Assembly: GCF_016587355.1 (NCBI RefSeq)
Contig: NZ_BNJF01000001.1
Location: forward strand, 186,001 to 250,000
Length of the DNA stretch: 64,000 nucleotides
Reading direction: 5' to 3'
From: Ktedonospora formicarum
GTDB lineage: Bacteria; Chloroflexota; Ktedonobacteria; Ktedonobacterales; Ktedonobacteraceae
Every line of letters begins with the position of its first letter. Position 1 is the first letter of the stretch. The position numbers and the translations under genes were made by a program. Below are positions 37,985 to 46,924 of the stretch, one piece after another. Below the pieces are notes generated by a model, which was given only the letters and a program-made list of their open reading frames with translations, made no database searches and was not told where the DNA came from.

Positions 37985-38683
37985 GATCGTTTCGCCCTTA
38001 TGGAGTAACTCTCGTTATCTGTCGTCGACGCAGGCAATTGACCAAGGCATATGACCTTCGTGCTGGGTGCCAATTGTTACTGCTCACCTTCTTCTGTCAC
38101 CTTCGATCCATGCCTTTCCCTCTTCCTTCTACTATACTCCAAGAGTCAGAGGTCATCTGCTAGCATAGGCGCCAGCAAGATGTGATGAATAACACTCGCT
38201 ACCACATGCCTCTGGCGACGCTATCCAATGCGAGAGGTCTATCTCCCTCCAAAGAACGACATCCAAATGCTCACCCTCCTGGCTCGGCAAGACGAAGATC
38301 AGGAAGATGTGTAAATGCCAGACTAGCATCTGCGCATTCATAACATAGGCCTATGTTGTGAATGGCGAAAGCGGGTGTACGAAGTGGAAAGGGTGGAGAG
38401 AGAAGGCATTCTTTATTCAGAAACTCATGCGTCAGATAGTTGGCCAAACAGAAGACACCTCCAGATGGTGCCACGCTATGATGGGAGGTCCACTTCATCC
38501 CCAGACAGACAGGCAATTTCTCCAGTATCCAATCGTACAGCTAGCTTGTTTCGGACAACAAGCATCGTTTTCCTTCTACTCGTCTCTGATAGCCTTCTTG
38601 TAAGATTCTCCTTCAGATCAGAATGGATATGCAGCTTCACTACCAGCAATAAGGACACGTGAAAGGGGAATATTGGCCACACT
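37985..38683. other. Divergent intergenic region (about 700 nt)
   Basis: No gene is supported. It contains the near-palindrome at 38335-38364 and several A/T-rich stretches. Promoters of the LuxR remnant and the kinase must lie here but could not be fixed. Confidence 0.4.
38335..38364. repeat. 30-bp near-palindrome upstream of the kinase
   Basis: CATTCATAACATAGG pairs with the following 15 bases with one T-G wobble. It has no loop. It may be an operator or a transcript end; it is 320 nt before the kinase start. Confidence 0.5.
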
Positions 38684-41248
38684 ATGTTGCACTTATCACA
38701 GATCAAGCGTCTCACTCGAGGCAGGTATGAGACGCTCCTCACTATTCTCGAGACACTTCCAGAGGCCTTGTTTGTGCTCGATGATGCCTCAACGATTATC
38801 TATGCCAATGCAAGCGCACAAGCCTTGACCGGAGTCACGGCAGAGACACTGGCTGGAAACAACTTCTGGCGTAGCGCTCCACAATTGGTGAGCCCTTCGC
38901 TCTACCAGGCCATCCAGAAGACGAAACAGATCCGGGCACGGACTGAAGTACAGTATGTATCTCCCGCCACCCAGAGTGGGTTGCACGTACAGCTCTCGCC
39001 GACAGTTGGGGGGCTCCTGTTACAGTTCCATGAGAAAAGAGGGCCGTCCCCCCGACAAGAGGCGTGTTTCCCAAACGAACAACTCGCCGCTGATGTTCTG
39101 GAGCACATATATAGTGGGGTCGGAGTGCTCACCCCCGAGGGAATTGTGTTGGATCTCAATAAGGTTCCACTCGTAGATGCGCAGATCCGACGCGAAGAGG
39201 TGATTGGCAAACCGCTGACTGAGGCTCCTTGGTGGTCCTTTTCCTCTGCGAGTCAACACCAATTACGCGCGGCTATCAGACGCGCCAGCAAAGGAGAAAC
39301 CGTGCGTTTCGAGACAGTCGTTCGCCCCAGGGAAGGAAACATTCTTCACCTTGAGGCAACAATCACTCCCCACAAAGGCGCGGACTCCCATGTCGAGTAC
39401 CTCATATATATCGAGACCGACATCACTGCACGCAAGCGTTCCGAAACGGAACTCCACACCCTGATCGAAACCATTCCCCAATTGGTCTGGATCAGGCGAC
39501 CAGACGGCTCTGTTGAATCAGGTAATCAACGGCGACGTGACTATACTGGTCTGAGCACCAAAGGGACTCAGAAAGAGGGATGGATGCAGTATCTGCATCC
39601 AGAGGATCGACAGCATGTGTGCTCTGAGTGGCAGCGTGCCATCCAGACCGGCGGGGTGTATGAAACGGAATTGCGCCTGCGCCATCATACGACAGGCGAG
39701 TATCATTGGTTCTTAGCCCGCGCCATGCCCGTACGTGATGAAGCGGGTCAGATTCTCAAATGGGTTGGCACATGCACTGACATCGACGAGCAGAAACAGA
39801 CGGAGCAGCAGCTCAAAGAAAGCCGGGAGAGCTTGTGTGTACTGGCCGAAGCGGTGCCACAACTCGTATGGGTGGCACGACCTGATGGCCAATTCGAGTA
39901 TACGAACCAGCGTTGGGATAACTACACCAGGCTCATACGTGAGCCTGGACAAAGCGATAGATGGACTCATCGCCAATACATCCATCCCGATGATCGTGAA
40001 GGCAATCAAGCGCGCTGCCAGCATGCATTTGAGACAGGAGACATGTTTGAGTATGAACATCGAATCAGAAATGGACAGACAGGAGAGTATCGCTGGTTTT
40101 TAACCCGCGCCATGCCTGTGCGCGATGAAGCGGGCGTGGTCCTCAAATGGGCTGGCACCAGTACCGATATCGACGAACAGAAGCAGATCGAGGCAGCCTT
40201 GCGCCAGAGCCAGAAACGAGTGGATGCCCTGATGAACTCCTGCATTATTGGGATCACGATCGCTGAAGGAGAGCAAATTGTGGAAGCCAACGACGCCTTT
40301 CTGCATATGACAGGGTATACACGCGAGGATCTGCATGAAGGACACATCAATTGGATGCGGATGACCCCTCCAGAATGCCTGGCGCGTACGTTAGAGGCTC
40401 ATCAGGAATTGATCGCTCAGCAATCAACGAGCCCCTTTGAGAAAGTGTACGTGTGTCAAGATGGCAGTCGCCTTCCAGTGCTTGTGGGTCTTGTTGCCTT
40501 ACCACATCATCCCAATCAGACAATTGGTTTTGTGTTCGATAACTCGGCGCGCAAGGAGTTGGAACAACGCAAGGATACCTTTATCAGCATGGCTAGCCAT
40601 GAACTGAGGAATCCCCTTACTGCCTTGAAATTACAAACTATTTTGTTGCACCGACAACTGGTCAGGCAAGGTCTCCAGACCCCTGCTCCAGCGCTTTCCA
40701 GCATAGAGACCCAGATCAACAAACTCACCCGCCTGGTGGATGAGTTGTTGGATGTCTCCAAGATCCAGGCGGGCAAGCTGGAATATGTCCAGGAGCCGGT
40801 GAATCTTGATACGTTGTTGCGGGAGATCGCCGAGACCATGCAACACAGCCACCCCAGCCATCATATCCTGGTGTATGGCGCTACGGAGGTCGGTCTACTA
40901 GCGGATCGAGATCGACTGGGACAGGTATTCACTAACTTGCTCAGCAATGCCATCAAGTATTCTCCAAGCGCCGAAACGGTTGAGATAGGCCTCTCCACCT
41001 CGTCTGAGATAATCATAATTCGTGTGCGCGATCATGGCCTAGGCATCCCGCGCGAGCAGTGCGACAAGATTTTTGAACGCTTTTATCGGGTCACTGGCTC
41101 CAGACAGCGAGCGATCTCTGGTCTGGGTATGGGACTCTACATTGTGGCCGAGATTGTCAACCACTATGGTGGAACTATCACGGTAGACAGCGAGGTCGGA
41201 AAAGGCTCAACATTTACGGTTACCCTTCCTAAGAAGAGGGGGACTTAG
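38684..41248 (+). CDS. Multi-PAS hybrid-type sensor histidine kinase (soluble)
   Basis: An 854-residue sensor kinase without membrane spans. Five PAS-type domains can be outlined: about 20-130, 140-255, 260-375, 385-500 and 515-625. PAS 3 and 4 are near duplicates, each ending in a PAC segment (AMPVRDEAGQILKW and AMPVRDEAGVVLKW, then TDIDEQKQ). The HisKA phospho-acceptor is His639 in SHELRNPL, and the ATPase domain shows N-box NLLSNAIKYSP, then DHGLGIP and GLGMGLYIV. The C-terminal end is GSTFTVTLPKK. There is no response regulator next to it, so it is an orphan. The first domain start at MLHLSQIK lacks a strong ribosome site, so the start is uncertain. Confidence 0.88.
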   Translation: MLHLSQIKRLTRGRYETLLTILETLPEALFVLDDASTIIYANASAQALTGVTAETLAGNNFWRSAPQLVSPSLYQAIQKTKQIRARTEVQYVSPATQSGLHVQLSPTVGGLLLQFHEKRGPSPRQEACFPNEQLAADVLEHIYSGVGVLTPEGIVLDLNKVPLVDAQIRREEVIGKPLTEAPWWSFSSASQHQLRAAIRRASKGETVRFETVVRPREGNILHLEATITPHKGADSHVEYLIYIETDITARKRSETELHTLIETIPQLVWIRRPDGSVESGNQRRRDYTGLSTKGTQKEGWMQYLHPEDRQHVCSEWQRAIQTGGVYETELRLRHHTTGEYHWFLARAMPVRDEAGQILKWVGTCTDIDEQKQTEQQLKESRESLCVLAEAVPQLVWVARPDGQFEYTNQRWDNYTRLIREPGQSDRWTHRQYIHPDDREGNQARCQHAFETGDMFEYEHRIRNGQTGEYRWFLTRAMPVRDEAGVVLKWAGTSTDIDEQKQIEAALRQSQKRVDALMNSCIIGITIAEGEQIVEANDAFLHMTGYTREDLHEGHINWMRMTPPECLARTLEAHQELIAQQSTSPFEKVYVCQDGSRLPVLVGLVALPHHPNQTIGFVFDNSARKELEQRKDTFISMASHELRNPLTALKLQTILLHRQLVRQGLQTPAPALSSIETQINKLTRLVDELLDVSKIQAGKLEYVQEPVNLDTLLREIAETMQHSHPSHHILVYGATEVGLLADRDRLGQVFTNLLSNAIKYSPSAETVEIGLSTSSEIIIIRVRDHGLGIPREQCDKIFERFYRVTGSRQRAISGLGMGLYIVAEIVNHYGGTITVDSEVGKGSTFTVTLPKKRGT

Positions 41249-41462
41249 CCGCGAAAAGCACAGCACAGGCACCATCAAGAAGTGTTTGCGCGGATCAATC
41301 ACCTTAGAAGGTGGCGCTCATGAACCCACATATCTGGTGAGTGCAGGCAAAACAATGGCGTGCACCGGGAGCCACGACCCCGAACATAGAAAAACACATT
41401 CACCACTTCTCAACCACATCGCTGAACACCAAGAAAGCGCTTGACCTGGAGCGCGCTCCAGG
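41249..41462. other. Intergenic stretch after the kinase
   Basis: About 210 nt. No gene is supported. It ends with the palindrome at 41444-41463. Confidence 0.35.
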
Positions 41463-41463
41463 T
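41444..41463. repeat. 20-bp perfect palindrome
   Basis: ACCTGGAGCG and its complement run through 41444-41463 without a loop, followed by TTTTACAA. It could be a kinase terminator or an operator of the MerR remnant. In the broken frame it also falls near the start of the MerR-like segment. Confidence 0.55.
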
Positions 41464-41732
41464 TTTACAATAGAGAGTGGATCGAATTCCTCTTGAGGCT
41501 TCGTGCAACTGGCATGTCCATTCAACAGATACTTCCTTATGCTGAACTTCAGCGTTTAGGGCAATTATCGTTGGAGGAACGAGTCACGCTCCTTCAAGAC
41601 CATCAACAAAGGCTAGAAGATCATATGCGGCAGATATAGGAGTTTCTCAGGATTATCAAGACAAAAATTCAGAATTATGAAACTCAGATGGTGCAAGAAG
41701 CGGACGTACCTCATGACGACAAACGTTTTTAG
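41463..41732 (+). pseudogene. MerR-family regulator remnant
   Basis: The frame from about 41463 reads REWIEFLLRLRATGMSIQQI, AELQRLGQLSLEERVTLL and QRLEDHMRQI, then TAG at 41637-41639, then EFLRIIKTKIQNYE to a second stop at 41730-41732. This is the second half of a MerR winged-helix plus coiled-coil linker; the TAG stands where a Gln codon (CAG) would be expected. The N-terminal DNA-binding helix-turn-helix is lost. The frame stays open for a further 36 or more codons past the second stop, without a recognisable family. Confidence 0.6.
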
Positions 41733-41955
41733 GAGAGGGAAGGAAGGGTTGAACAATTTCCTCACGCGACATTCCGTCTCTACCAACAAAGTGCCCATTA
41801 TCCTCATTATGAAGAACAAGCTGCATTTGATGACGATGTGCTAGAATGGCTCGCTCATCTTACAATACAGGAACGGAAGCTGAAAGATTACCAAAGAGAG
41901 ATAAGGAACCCATCACGACCTCCCAACGTTAAACCCAGGCGCGCAGATAAGAGAG
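41733..41955. other. Short stretch with unrecognised open frame
   Basis: The MerR-remnant frame remains open, giving RLYQQSAHYPHYEEQ and WLAHLTIQERKLKDYQREI. It may be part of the same dead gene or another one; no start or family is evident. Confidence 0.25.
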
Positions 41956-42516
41956 TTAGCGACCTAGCCCCTGGACAAAGCATGCCAATCCAAGTTGAAA
42001 GCCTTCAACTGGAAGACACTGCTGCATATGCCCGGTCAATTCGAGCATCACAAAGCCATGGACAAACGCCCAGATGGCCTGTGCAGCTGCTGTAGCCTGA
42101 GACGCTCCAACCAGGACTTCCGTGGCAGCGAGTACGGGCGCAACAGTAGCGGAAGGAGATGCTGACGAGGCATCCTCGATCGGCGGCGTTCCTGCGAAGA
42201 GGAGCCGATAGAGGTGAGAATGCTGTAGGCCCCACTCACGATAGGTCATCCCCATGGCGTAGATCTGACGACGTGGGTCTGATGATACCAGCGTAGATGC
42301 TCTCTCTAATGCTGCCGCGAGGTGAAAGAGTCCTTGTTCTGCGACAGCACTGAGTAACGCCGACTTCTCAGGAAAATGATGATAAAGTGAGGAAGCGCGC
42401 ACATCGACGATCTGAGCCAACCGACGCATCGAAAGTGCCTCAACGCCCTCGCGCTCCACCAGTTCATATGCGCATTCCACCAGGATTTCACGGCGAATTT
42501 TCTGTGTATAGACCAT
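41956..42516 (-). CDS. TetR family regulator (WHG-type)
   Basis: A 186-residue TetR-type repressor. The helix-turn-helix is residues about 28-55: LSMRRLAQIVDVRASSLYHHFPEKSALL. The C-terminal part with MTYREWGLQHSHLYRLLF and AIWAFVHGFVMLEL matches the WHG domain of TetR proteins. The start ATG (42514-42516) directly follows the position expected for transcription start, so its mRNA is probably leaderless. It is divergent from the small membrane protein gene at 42682. Confidence 0.9.
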   Translation of the reverse strand: MVYTQKIRREILVECAYELVEREGVEALSMRRLAQIVDVRASSLYHHFPEKSALLSAVAEQGLFHLAAALERASTLVSSDPRRQIYAMGMTYREWGLQHSHLYRLLFAGTPPIEDASSASPSATVAPVLAATEVLVGASQATAAAQAIWAFVHGFVMLELTGHMQQCLPVEGFQLGLACFVQGLGR

Positions 42517-42523
42517 GTCTAAC

Positions 42524-42553
42524 AGTGTACATTTTCTGTATATCGATTGTCAA
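42524..42553 (-). promoter_or_regulatory. TetR promoter (leaderless) with operator half-site
   Basis: On the minus strand TTGACA (complement of 42548-42553), an 18-nt spacer and TACACT (complement of 42524-42529) form a good SigA-type promoter. Only 7 nt separate the -10 box from the start codon. ACACTGTTnGnC overlaps the -10 region and repeats in both arms of the adjoining operator. Confidence 0.7.
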
Positions 42554-42574
42554 GCTTCTCTCTTTCTTTTTACA

Positions 42575-42640
42575 AAACACTGTTCGTCTTGACATTCTTT
42601 GTAACCGATGGTATATTCCACACCAAGACGAACAGTGTTT
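42575..42640 (+). promoter_or_regulatory. Membrane-protein promoter framed by a 17-bp inverted repeat
   Basis: TTGACA (42589-42594), a 17-nt spacer and TATATT (42612-42617) form a near-consensus promoter. The repeats 42575-42591 and 42624-42640 (AAACACTGTTCGTCTTG and its exact complement) flank it, the left touching the -35 and the right covering the likely start site. A TetR dimer binding both sites, or a loop between them, would silence it. Confidence 0.75.
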
Positions 42641-42681
42641 CTCTTGAAGGGAAACACTGAAAACAATGGGAGAAACAACCT

Positions 42682-43125
42682 ATGACAAACTCATCCTCCT
42701 TTCCTGCAAAAACAGCGCACACCAGGAACATTGTGTCCTGGCGTGATCGAACGGCAATGGTATTGATGCTCTTAGCGTTTGCAGGAGCTCTCTTTTCTTT
42801 CCTGAGTGGTCTTGGAGAGAGCGTAGCCGCCAGTCCAATTACCCAGGTAGTCGAAATCTGGCGCACCTATGGCTTTGGCCTCTTTAGCGGACTGTTTCTG
42901 CTATTGGCTTTTTTTCCACGCCGCTATCCTGGCATCTGGGAGTTAGCAATCTTGAACAAAGCAGCGCTTGCGTTCACTGGCCTCATCTTATTGGGACACG
43001 GCACCAAAGATGCATCAACCATCTTGTTTTTTGACGGAGCGCTCACCCTCATCATCGCACTGGCGTATATCTTAACCCGAGGATACAGCGGTTGGGCAAC
43101 CTTCAAAACCGCTCAAACAAAATAA
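42682..43125 (+). CDS. Small integral membrane protein
   Basis: A 147-residue membrane protein with about four spans, beginning with a basic N-terminus and then TAMVLMLLAFAGALFSFLSGL. It resembles small uncharacterised DoxX-like or DUF-type proteins; no catalytic motif is seen. A GGGAG site lies 9 nt before the ATG. The gene is the presumed first member of a unit with the cupin at 43151, 25 nt after it, and is under control of the divergent TetR protein. Confidence 0.7.
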   Translation: MTNSSSFPAKTAHTRNIVSWRDRTAMVLMLLAFAGALFSFLSGLGESVAASPITQVVEIWRTYGFGLFSGLFLLLAFFPRRYPGIWELAILNKAALAFTGLILLGHGTKDASTILFFDGALTLIIALAYILTRGYSGWATFKTAQTK

Positions 43126-43150
43126 ACAAGATGGAGCAAAGGAGATGTCT

Positions 43151-43702
43151 ATGGTTCGTGCAGGTGATGAATTCTATGATCCCATCAGAGGTCAGCGCCT
43201 CATCTTTCGTAAAACAGCTCGGGAGAGCAAGGGAGAGCTGGTGGAAGTGGAGGCATTCTATCGGCCTGGCTCGGAGGCACCACCTGAACATATCCATCCC
43301 CAGCAGGAGGAATACTTCAAGGTACTGGCTGGCAGTATTGAGACGCGAGTCAATAACCGAAAAAAAAGATATGAAGCAGGCGAAAGCTTTCGTATTCCCG
43401 CTGGCGCTGCACATCAAATGTGGAATGGGGACAGCACAGAGGCATGTCTCCTCTGGCAAACGCGACCAGCACTACACACAGATGAATTCCTTGAAATGAT
43501 GTGGGGACTTGCTCAGGCAGGCAAGACCAACAAAGCCGGGTTGCCAAACCTCTTGCAACTCGCGGTCATTCTGCAACAGTATCGTCGAGAATTTCGTCCG
43601 GTTCGGCCTCCGCTCATTGTTCAGAAAGTCGTTTTTGTGCTCCTGGCATCTCTGGGAAGACTCTGCGGCTATCGTGCGATACATACTCTCAAGGGGGATT
43701 GA
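43151..43702 (+). CDS. Cupin-domain protein
   Basis: A 183-residue cupin. Motif 1 is PPEHIHPQQEEYFKVLAGSIE (about residues 43-63) and motif 2 is IPAGAAHQMWNGDS; both have the His/Glu metal ligands expected. The C-terminus has an extra helical extension (PPLIVQKVVFVLLASLGRLCGY), which looks membrane-seeking, so the protein may be membrane-associated. Two ATGs, 43145 and 43151, compete: AAAGGAG ends at 43144, directly before the first ATG but 6 nt before the second, so the second is preferred. It follows the small membrane protein by 25 nt and is probably co-transcribed with it. Confidence 0.82.
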   Translation: MVRAGDEFYDPIRGQRLIFRKTARESKGELVEVEAFYRPGSEAPPEHIHPQQEEYFKVLAGSIETRVNNRKKRYEAGESFRIPAGAAHQMWNGDSTEACLLWQTRPALHTDEFLEMMWGLAQAGKTNKAGLPNLLQLAVILQQYRREFRPVRPPLIVQKVVFVLLASLGRLCGYRAIHTLKGD

Positions 43703-44021
43703 CCAAGAGAGGCAAATGACGTCGCCCAAGGGTTCCCATTCACTCCCGTAGGAGTTGGTGGTTACTGCTGATTTCAGTGTGGGCTTCGCTGCTGGCACTG
43801 GCACAAGAGTTACCATTAGCGAATTTTGGCGTTGCCGTGTGAATTGGTGATGGCATCTTGGTTGGCATAAGGAGGCTGGAACAACCCTACTTTCAGGATT
43901 TCGCCCAGATCAGACCGCTTTGCATGGCATGTTCTTACAGATGATCCGTCTTGTGCTCCTCGAGCTTTCGACGAGAAAGCATGCATGGGAAAGTGATTCA
44001 GAAGAAAGCGAGGAAAAACAT
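43703..44021. other. Intergenic region
   Basis: About 320 nt without a supported gene. The frame upstream of 44022 is open to 43920, but the ATG at 44022 is the best start of the next, broken gene. Confidence 0.35.
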
Positions 44022-44534
44022 ATGATCACCGAACCGAAGGTAGAACAACGCAGCGAGCAACCCTATGTCGCAATTCGCACTCAGGTGACACCGCGAGGGC
44101 TGGGAAAAGGCCTGGTCGCCCGGCTTTTTAGTGAAGTTCATACCTGGTTGGAACAGCAGGGCATCGAGCCAACCGACGCACCTTTCATCCGCTATCTCGT
44201 CATCGATATGTCAACTAAGTTCGATCTCTAACTGGGCTGGCCCGTTGCGAGCCTGCTGTCAGGCACCGAGCGCATTCGTGCTGGTATACTGCCAACCGGT
44301 CGATATGCTTCACTTGTCTCCATCGGACCATACAAAGGGAAAGCTCTTATGAAAGCCAATGGCGCGCTAATAGACTGGGGAGCAGAGCATGGCGTCGCGT
44401 GGGATAGCAGGCAAACCGAACAGGGTGGCGCCTTCGGCGCGCGTTTGGAATCATACATTAAAGGGCCGGAAAACGAATCTGATCCAGACAAATGGGAAAC
44501 TGAAGTGGCGATTCGGGTGGCGGATCAATCTTGA
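44022..44534 (+). pseudogene. GyrI-like/AraC effector-binding domain protein, nonsense codon
   Basis: A single GyrI-like effector-binding protein of about 170 residues. It begins EPKVEQRSEQPYVAIRTQVT, continues through PFIRYLVIDMSTKFDL, has TAA at 44229-44231 and then, in the same frame, LGWPVASLLSGTERIRAGIL and on to WETEVAIRVADQS. A GAA to TAA change at the missing Glu position would explain it. An AGGAAA site precedes the ATG. The second repeat unit is otherwise well conserved, so loss appears recent. Confidence 0.75.
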
Positions 44535-44608
44535 CACGAGAGGTCGAGCTGAACGTGTTGCGAGATACCTGACCAGGGTCATCAAGGCAGAAAAGGAAGC
44601 CAAGCCCT

Positions 44609-44725
44609 ATGATTCCCTTTGTTGGAAGCGGCGATTATTGCTATGCCAGCAGTCTGTACATGAGTTTGCTTGGGAAGCGTCTCTGCTCGCACATCGGTTT
44701 CTCCAGCAGAGTACGCCCATCCTAA
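44609..44725 (+). pseudogene. Possible BtrH-type peptidase start (38 codons)
   Basis: After AAAGGAAG (44592-44599) an ATG at 44609 opens a frame reading IPFVGSGDYCYASSLYMSLL and ending at TAA 44723-44725. G-D-Y-C-Y-A-x-S-L is typical of the N-terminus of butirosin BtrH-like cysteine proteins. The rest of such a gene is absent. Tentative. Confidence 0.3.
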
Positions 44726-44904
44726 GGCAGTTTTGACGAGCCTCATGAGATATCCATGGTGACACAACCAGAGAGAGTTGGATTGCGAACGTATTGTGTC
44801 AGCCAGGTGTAAATAGAATTCGTCCATTGTCGCAAGTTGAACTGCGGCAAGACTTCGCGGTACACTGTTTCCAGCTGTGCGAATGATCTTTTCATCGTGA
44901 AATA

Positions 44905-44967
44905 TCTCATTTGCTGGTATGCGCGCTCGTGGCCAGAGGCCACGAGCGCGCATACCAGCAAATGAGA
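44905..44967. repeat. Perfect 30-bp-arm hairpin
   Basis: Arms 44905-44934 and 44938-44967 are perfect reverse complements around three bases (AGA). No T-run adjoins. It lies among gene remnants and is unrelated in sequence to the hairpins at 286 and 56832. Confidence 0.85.
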
Positions 44968-45020
44968 CGAAGCTCTTTTCAATTTCGTCTCTGACATCCA
45001 ATGAGCAGACCAGGGTGCAT

Positions 45021-45354
45021 CTACCTGTTGCTGAATTTAGCTGTCATTAGTCTGGCAGCGCTCCTGGCGCTGGCAAAGCAAGCGTCGGCCATTTCCCCTT
45101 CTGGGCCAAACCCAATCGCCCGCGACATACAGATTGGGGAGTCCTGGAACCTCTGGACCGGGTCGCCTAGATAGACCGCCAAGCCTCGCCTGGGCAATCA
45201 CATTGGAGGCAATCATACGCGGCAAGAAAGACTGCTCGACGACTTCAGCACACCAGCCAGGCTGCAAGAGATCCATCGGCCCTTCCAGCTCTTGCCGGAT
45301 CGCCTCTGGCTCCTCTGCGTGGCTCCAAAGTACTCCCAGCACGCCAGGCTTCAT
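45021..45354 (-). pseudogene. FAD-dependent oxidoreductase, C-terminal remnant
   Basis: The last third or less of a phytoene-desaturase-like NAD(P)/FAD oxidoreductase. It reads EPEAIRQELEGPMDLLQPGW, PRMIASNVIAQARLGG and VPGLPNLYVAGDWV; then one extra T (TTT in place of TT, near 45108) shifts the frame, after which GPEGEMADACFASARSAARL and a stop at 45021 complete the FAD-binding end. The N-terminal two-thirds is missing: the frame starts only about 26 nt from the end of the next gene. A 5'-truncated dead gene. Confidence 0.7.
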
Positions 45355-45379
45355 TCTAGTTGGTTTACAGTCCTATGAC

Positions 45380-46924
45380 CTACCTCAAAGGGGCTAGAAA
45401 CTCCTCCTGCGTAAAGGCTTGTAGGCCTTCAAAAGAGCGGGAGAAGTCGGGGATAATCTCATCGAGGATCACCTCAAAGCTCCCAGGATACGCATGGAGA
45501 AGCTCTACCAGTAGTTGCTGTTCCACTGAAGCTTCTTCCACTGCGAGTAAGGTGGCAAGCACGCGTGCATTGATCACTTCGCGTGGTGAGATGAGCAGTC
45601 CATTCATCAGGAAGTTTTTGAGCATGTACGTTTGCCCTTGCATGCCTTTTTGTATCAATTCCCGATCATGTACTGGGCCATTTTTGAGATACAGGTCGAG
45701 ATACAATTGGATCAACCTGACTCCGCGCAAAGGTGAGGGACCCGTATAGTTCACTCCAGGCGTATTGAGATCAGAGACACTACTGAGCCACCAGGCGGGA
45801 GCGATGGCCTCCTGCATGCGCTGAAGCACGTGTCGTTCAAAGCCAGATTGGGGATGGCTCTGCTGCTCATGTAAACAACGTGCCAGGGTCTCCGCCTCAA
45901 TCGCGGCTACGCTCATTCCCTGTCCGTAAATGGGATCAAAATTGCAGAGGGCGTCTCCCATGACCAGCAGACCAGTGGGCCATGCCTCCATCTGTTCAAA
46001 GTGGTGACGCACACACACCGGGATACGATAACCACGAGGATCGCCCAGCGGCTGAGCGTCTTGCAACAGCGCGGGAAGGTATGACCCGATGGCGGCGGCA
46101 AGTCGTTGTTCAAACGCAACGGCATCAGTAGGAGGATAATGGCCTCCAAGATTGCCGATAATCACGGCACAGGTATGATTCTCAAGGAGCGAGAACGCTA
46201 CCCCATCGCTCTGAGCGAAAGGTTTGAGCACGGTACTCCACTCGCGATGCGCGTCTACCGGGAACTGGTAATAGCGGGTGCTATAACCAATAGCGGAATG
46301 GACCTGCTCATCCTCAGGTAGCTGATAACCCAACTCCTGAAGCCAATGGGGGAGTTTTGAGGAACGTCCACTGGCGTCAACTATCAGATTCGCTGCTATG
46401 GTTGTTCGCTCAGCGAGTTGTCCATGCTCACGTGCACAGATGCCCGTGATGCATTTACGGTCAGGTGATGCAATAAGGCCTACCACGTCCTGATGAGATA
46501 GAAAACGCACACCTGCAAGCGCTTGTACCCGCTGTCGTATTTCCCACTCCAATAAGGCCCGGCTACACGATGCATCCTTGCCCGTCGCGTTGGGAGCGCT
46601 GAGGGCCGTACGTCCATCCTTGGCAATCAGCAGACTTTTGGTATGCTCCAGAGAGAAGGCCCCATGCTCAAGCAAGCCATCAAGAAAACCTGGAAACAGG
46701 TGTTCCAGGATCATCTTGCCACGTGGCAACAATCGGTGGAGATGGTGTGATTGAGGCGTGCCTGCACGTGGTTGGGGCTCTACGGGTAATGCGTCTCGTT
46801 CTACCACCAGCACTTGTTCATAGTACTCCGCAAGAACCCGCGCAGCCAGCAGGCCAGCAATGCCTGCACCAATCACTACTGCCTGCTGTTGCTTTTCTTG
46901 TGTTACTGTTGTTTCATTCTGCAT
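45380..46924 (-). CDS. FAD-dependent monooxygenase/oxidoreductase
   Basis: A 514-residue flavoprotein of the group A hydroxylase/geranylgeranyl-reductase-like fold. The FAD ADP-binding motif VVIGAGIAGLLAARVLAE is at residues about 16-33, the second FAD motif VMGDALCNFDPIYGQGMSVA at about 320. A conserved N-terminal PRAGTPQSHHLHRLLPRG stretch is common in such monooxygenase-like proteins of actinobacteria and Chloroflexota. C-terminal region has no clear domain. It could act on an aromatic or polyketide-type substrate; unknown. It directly adjoins a truncated oxidoreductase remnant and an NmrA-like gene on the same strand. Confidence 0.82.
   Translation of the reverse strand: MQNETTVTQEKQQQAVVIGAGIAGLLAARVLAEYYEQVLVVERDALPVEPQPRAGTPQSHHLHRLLPRGKMILEHLFPGFLDGLLEHGAFSLEHTKSLLIAKDGRTALSAPNATGKDASCSRALLEWEIRQRVQALAGVRFLSHQDVVGLIASPDRKCITGICAREHGQLAERTTIAANLIVDASGRSSKLPHWLQELGYQLPEDEQVHSAIGYSTRYYQFPVDAHREWSTVLKPFAQSDGVAFSLLENHTCAVIIGNLGGHYPPTDAVAFEQRLAAAIGSYLPALLQDAQPLGDPRGYRIPVCVRHHFEQMEAWPTGLLVMGDALCNFDPIYGQGMSVAAIEAETLARCLHEQQSHPQSGFERHVLQRMQEAIAPAWWLSSVSDLNTPGVNYTGPSPLRGVRLIQLYLDLYLKNGPVHDRELIQKGMQGQTYMLKNFLMNGLLISPREVINARVLATLLAVEEASVEQQLLVELLHAYPGSFEVILDEIIPDFSRSFEGLQAFTQEEFLAPLR

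Larger units (their letters stand above)
44535..45020. other. Remnant-bearing region
   Basis: About 490 nt holding the short BtrH-like start at 44609, the 30-bp-arm hairpin at 44905-44967 and an adjoining 7-bp hairpin at about 44965-44991. Other open frames here are not recognisable. Confidence 0.4.

Noticed and set aside
37041..41639. TAG as a recoded (sense) codon in the LuxR and MerR genes
   Set aside because: TAG ends intact genes here, for example those ending at 222 and 24660, and both affected genes have other defects.
44582..45001. 139-codon minus-strand frame
   Set aside because: Much of it is a read-through of the perfect hairpin and of neighbouring remnants; no family.
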